Of a DNA stretch of 17,814 nucleotides, positions 15,327 to 17,814 are shown piece by piece. Under the pieces are notes generated by a model that saw only the letters and a program-made list of their open reading frames with translations, ran no database searches and was not told where the DNA came from. How positions within the stretch are numbered: position 1 is the stretch's first letter; each line of letters opens with the position of its first letter. The stretch comes from Pelagibius sp041565695 (lineage in GTDB: Bacteria > Pseudomonadota > Alphaproteobacteria > Kiloniellales > Kiloniellaceae): contig JBFGUI010000062.1 in NCBI GenBank assembly GCA_041565695.1, positions 1 to 17,814 on the forward strand, written 5' to 3'. Both the position numbers and the translations under genes were made by a program.

Positions 15327-16300
15327 AGCTAATTGACGTGAAATCTACGGCACTTGGTCTGTCGGCCGCGGCTCTCCTGATGGGCGCAACGGCGGTCCAG
15401 GCTCAGGAGAGCTTTATCACCATCGGCACGGGCGGCCAGACCGGCGTGTACTACCAGGTCGGCGGTGCTGTCTGTCGCCTGGTGAATCGCGACACGGCTG
15501 CACACAAGATCAAGTGCACCCATACCACCGGAGGGTCCGTCGACAACATCAACGGAATCCGCAACGGCGACCTGGACTTCGGCGTTGCCCAGTCGGACTG
15601 GCAGTACCACGCCTACAACGGCACCGCCCCCGACCGGTTTCCGGACGGCAAGTTCGAAGAACTGCGCGCGGTCTTCTCCGTACACCCGGAACCCTTCACC
15701 GTGGTCGCCCGCAAAGATTCGGGCATCAAGACTTTCGAGGACCTGAAGGGCAAGCGGGTCAACGTCGGCAACCCCGGCTCCGGTCAGCGCGGCACCATGG
15801 AAGTCGTGATGAAGGAGATGGGCTGGTCCATGAGTGACTTCGCCCTGGCTTCCGAGCTCAAGTCGGCCGAGCAGTCGGCGGCGCTCTGTGACGGCAAGAT
15901 CGATGCCTTCGTCTTCACCGTCGGCCACCCGGCCGGTTCCATCGAGGAAGCGGCGACCACCTGCGACGTGGTTTTCGCGACGGTCAAGAATCCGACCATC
16001 GACAAGCTGGTGGCCGAGAACGACTACTACGCCTACGCCACCCTCCCGGCGGGCATGTACAAGGGGCTCGACCAGGACGTGACGGTCTTTGGCGTCGGCG
16101 CCACCTTCATCAGTTCGACGAAAACCCCGGATGAGACGGTCTATCAGGTCGTCAAGGCGGTGTTCGACAACTTCGACCGCTTCCGCCGCCTTCATCCTGC
16201 CTTCGCCAATCTGAAGAAGGAGGATATGATCAAGAACAACCTTTCCGCCCCGCTGCATCCCGGCGCGGTGAAGTACTACAAGGAAGCAGGCCTGATGTAA
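15323..16300 (+). CDS. TAXI family TRAP transporter solute-binding protein
   Basis: This encodes 325 residues from the ATG at 15323, with GGGAG (15308-15312) ten bases upstream. Residues 1-28 are a signal peptide ending in VQAQ. The mature protein begins SFITIGTGGQTGVYYQVGGAVCRLVN (30-55), the hallmark TAXI start. It continues with HTTGGSVDNINGIRNGDLDFGVAQSD (67-92), FEDLKGKRVNVGNPGSGQRGT and PAGMYKGLDQDV. TAXI proteins bind an organic acid in the periplasm and hand it to a fused TRAP permease, often driven by a sodium gradient. The ligand is not evident from sequence; glutamate-type ligands are reported for some members. The permease follows 253 bases downstream on the same strand, separated by a terminator-like hairpin. 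Such an arrangement commonly yields more binding protein than permease. Confidence 0.95.
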   Translation: MKLIDVKSTALGLSAAALLMGATAVQAQESFITIGTGGQTGVYYQVGGAVCRLVNRDTAAHKIKCTHTTGGSVDNINGIRNGDLDFGVAQSDWQYHAYNGTAPDRFPDGKFEELRAVFSVHPEPFTVVARKDSGIKTFEDLKGKRVNVGNPGSGQRGTMEVVMKEMGWSMSDFALASELKSAEQSAALCDGKIDAFVFTVGHPAGSIEEAATTCDVVFATVKNPTIDKLVAENDYYAYATLPAGMYKGLDQDVTVFGVGATFISSTKTPDETVYQVVKAVFDNFDRFRRLHPAFANLKKEDMIKNNLSAPLHPGAVKYYKEAGLM

Positions 16301-16313
16301 TCAGGCCGAGGTC

Positions 16314-16352
16314 GGGGCGGCAACGTGAGATGCCGCCCCTCTCCTCCTTCTC
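16314..16352 (+). terminator. Terminator or attenuator between TAXI and permease genes
   Basis: GGGGCGGCA (16314-16322) and TGCCGCCCC (16331-16339) form a perfect 9-bp stem with an 8-base loop. The pyrimidine run TCTCCTCCTTCTC follows. The stem starts 13 bases after the TAXI stop codon. Partial termination here would set a high ratio of binding protein to permease. Confidence 0.65.
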
Positions 16353-16378
16353 GGGCAGGATTCCTTGCTCGATCCGCA

Positions 16379-16390
16379 TTCCAATTGGAA
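16379..16390. promoter_or_regulatory. Perfect 12-bp palindrome upstream of the permease gene
   Basis: TTCCAATTGGAA is identical on both strands. It sits about 160 bases before the permease start, in the otherwise unassigned part of the gap after the TAXI gene. It stands out as AT-rich in a GC-rich region and could be a regulator site. No known operator was recognised. Confidence 0.25.
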
Positions 16391-16553
16391 CTGGGCTGTG
16401 GTCCAATCCCGGGTAGAGATCAAGACGGACGGTTCAGCTGTTGTAGTCGGCGCCGGAAGCTTGTGATACGTCGCCTGACCGGATAGCTGCCTTGCAAGAC
16501 ATAACCTTGTGGCTGTTGAAAAGTGGCCGAGTGGGGACGGGGGAAAGCAAGTA

Positions 16554-17814
16554 ATGAGCGATCAGAACCAGACGCCAGCCAGCGCATCCCGCGAGGAACT
16601 CGAAGATCTGGTTGCCTCGACGGATACCGGCGGCCGCGCGCCGACCAACAGGTCGATCGCCATCTTCATTGCCGCCGTGGCATTCATCTGGTCGTGCTTT
16701 CAGGTTTGGATCGCCTCACCGATTCCCTACGAGCTTGGATTCGGCGTTTTCAACTCGGGTGAGGCGAGATCGATTCATCTCAGCTTCGCGGTCTTTCTCG
16801 GCTATCTCATTTTCCCGGCCCTGCGCCGCTCGCCGCGGCACTACATTCCGGTTCAGGACTGGGTCCTCGCCGTCCTGGCCGCCTGCTCGGCCTTCTATCT
16901 ATATGCCTTCAATGAGGAACTCTCCCAGCGGCCGAACAACCTGATCACCCAGGATATCGTGGTCGCCTGCATCGGCGTGGTGCTGCTGCTGGAGGCGACG
17001 CGCCGGGCACTCGGGCCGCCGCTGATGGTCGTCGCCATCGTCTTCCTGGGCTACACCTTCCTCGGCCCCTTTGCGCCGGGCATCCTGGCCTGGAAAGGCG
17101 CCTCCTTCCAGGCGGTCACCTACCACCAGTGGATCTCATCGGAAGGTGTCTTCGGCATCGCCCTGGGCGTTTCCACCGACATGGTCTTCCTCTTCGTACT
17201 GTTCGGCGCGCTGCTGGAAGGCGCCGGCGCCGGCAACTACTTCATCAAGGTCGCCTTTGCCCTGATGGGTCACCTGCGCGGCGGACCGGCCAAAGCGGCC
17301 GTCGTGGCTTCGGCCTCGACGGGCCTCATCTCCGGCTCGTCCATCGCCAACGTGGTGACCACCGGCACCTTCACCATCCCGATGATGAAACGCGTCGGCT
17401 TCACCTCGGAAAAGGCAGGCGCCGTTGAGGTAGCCTCCTCGGTCAACGGGCAGATCATGCCGCCGGTTATGGGCGCCGCCGCCTTCCTGATGGTTGAGTA
17501 TACCGATACGCCCTACGTCGACGTGGTGAAGCACGCCTTCCTACCGGCGCTCATCAGCTACATCGCGCTGGTCTATATCGTGCACCTGGAGGCGGTGAAG
17601 CAGAACATGCCGACCTTGCCGCGCTCCTCGGAACAGAAGCCGGGCAAGTGGGCTCTATTGTCGCCGCTGGCCACGCTGGTTGTCCTCGGCGGCGTTGCGC
17701 TTGCCTTCTATGGCATTGCCGAACTCTGGCTGGCGCTGGAATCCAACGGCATGCGGCTGCTCTTCGTCGTGCTCGCGATCCTGGCGCAGTTCCTGGTCTA
17801 CTTCGGTTTTGCCA
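16554..17814 (+). CDS. TRAP transporter fused permease (DctQ-DctM type), 3' end beyond the window
   Basis: The ATG at 16554 follows GGGGGAAAG. The frame is open to the window edge (420 codons). It begins MSDQNQTPASASREELEDLV, then has hydrophobic helices from about residue 35. The N-terminal helices up to about residue 160 correspond to the small DctQ-like domain. The large DctM-like domain starts around LGPPLMVVAIVFLGYTFLGP. Conserved fused-TRAP signatures are present: HQWISSEGVFGIALGVS, FVLFGALLEGAGAGNYFIKVAFALMG, RGGPAKAAVVASASTGLISGSSIANVV, TGTFTIPMMKR and SVNGQIMPPVMGAAAF. It is an inner-membrane ion-coupled importer working with the TAXI protein encoded upstream. Fused permeases usually have 600-850 residues, so a third or more lies outside the window. 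No defect is seen in the visible part. Confidence 0.95.
   Translation, partial: MSDQNQTPASASREELEDLVASTDTGGRAPTNRSIAIFIAAVAFIWSCFQVWIASPIPYELGFGVFNSGEARSIHLSFAVFLGYLIFPALRRSPRHYIPVQDWVLAVLAACSAFYLYAFNEELSQRPNNLITQDIVVACIGVVLLLEATRRALGPPLMVVAIVFLGYTFLGPFAPGILAWKGASFQAVTYHQWISSEGVFGIALGVSTDMVFLFVLFGALLEGAGAGNYFIKVAFALMGHLRGGPAKAAVVASASTGLISGSSIANVVTTGTFTIPMMKRVGFTSEKAGAVEVASSVNGQIMPPVMGAAAFLMVEYTDTPYVDVVKHAFLPALISYIALVYIVHLEAVKQNMPTLPRSSEQKPGKWALLSPLATLVVLGGVALAFYGIAELWLALESNGMRLLFVVLAILAQFLVYFGFA

Overview
This is a GC-rich window (roughly two-thirds G+C by eye) from an alphaproteobacterium. The strongest lineage marker is a gcrA gene, because GcrA cell-cycle regulators are essentially confined to Alphaproteobacteria. 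The TAXI-type TRAP transporter, tandem amidases and PCu(A)C/DUF2946 copper genes would fit a marine or soil Rhodospirillales/Kiloniellales-like organism, but that finer placement is inference. No insertion sequence, phage gene, tRNA, rRNA or CRISPR array is visible. The region reads as ordinary chromosome.

Layout. Positions 1-1174 (minus) hold the 5' part of a DUF1800 gene. It diverges from a small secreted protein with a CxxC motif (1370-1963). gcrA (2157-2618) follows, with a DnaA-box-like sequence and an inverted repeat upstream and a strong terminator downstream. It converges on a gamma-glutamyltransferase-like gene (2693-4288, minus) with an atypical substrate pocket. A membrane-anchored retropepsin-like protease (4462-5106) converges on an amidase (5135-6550, minus). 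A 98-residue secreted protein (6772-7068) and a second amidase (7113-8372) run forward. The minus strand then carries a membrane-bound PAS/PAS histidine kinase (8391-10592) split by one in-frame TAG at 10158-10160, and apt (10803-11318).

The right third has three functional units. A class III aminotransferase (11580-12920) and a BKACE/DUF849 enzyme (12917-13771) are translationally coupled and look like a small catabolic module for a beta-amino or keto acid. A PCu(A)C copper chaperone with a Met-every-five-residues tail (13783-14343) and a DUF2946 protein (14485-14922) form a copper-handling pair on the minus strand. A TAXI solute-binding protein (15323-16300) and a fused TRAP permease (16554 to beyond the window) form an importer, with a terminator-like hairpin between them.

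The most noteworthy observations are the amber-split sensor kinase, the aminotransferase-BKACE couple, the periodic methionine tail on the copper chaperone, the altered active-site motifs of the GGT-like protein, and the DnaA-box-like element before gcrA. I did not find an unmistakably new multi-gene system.
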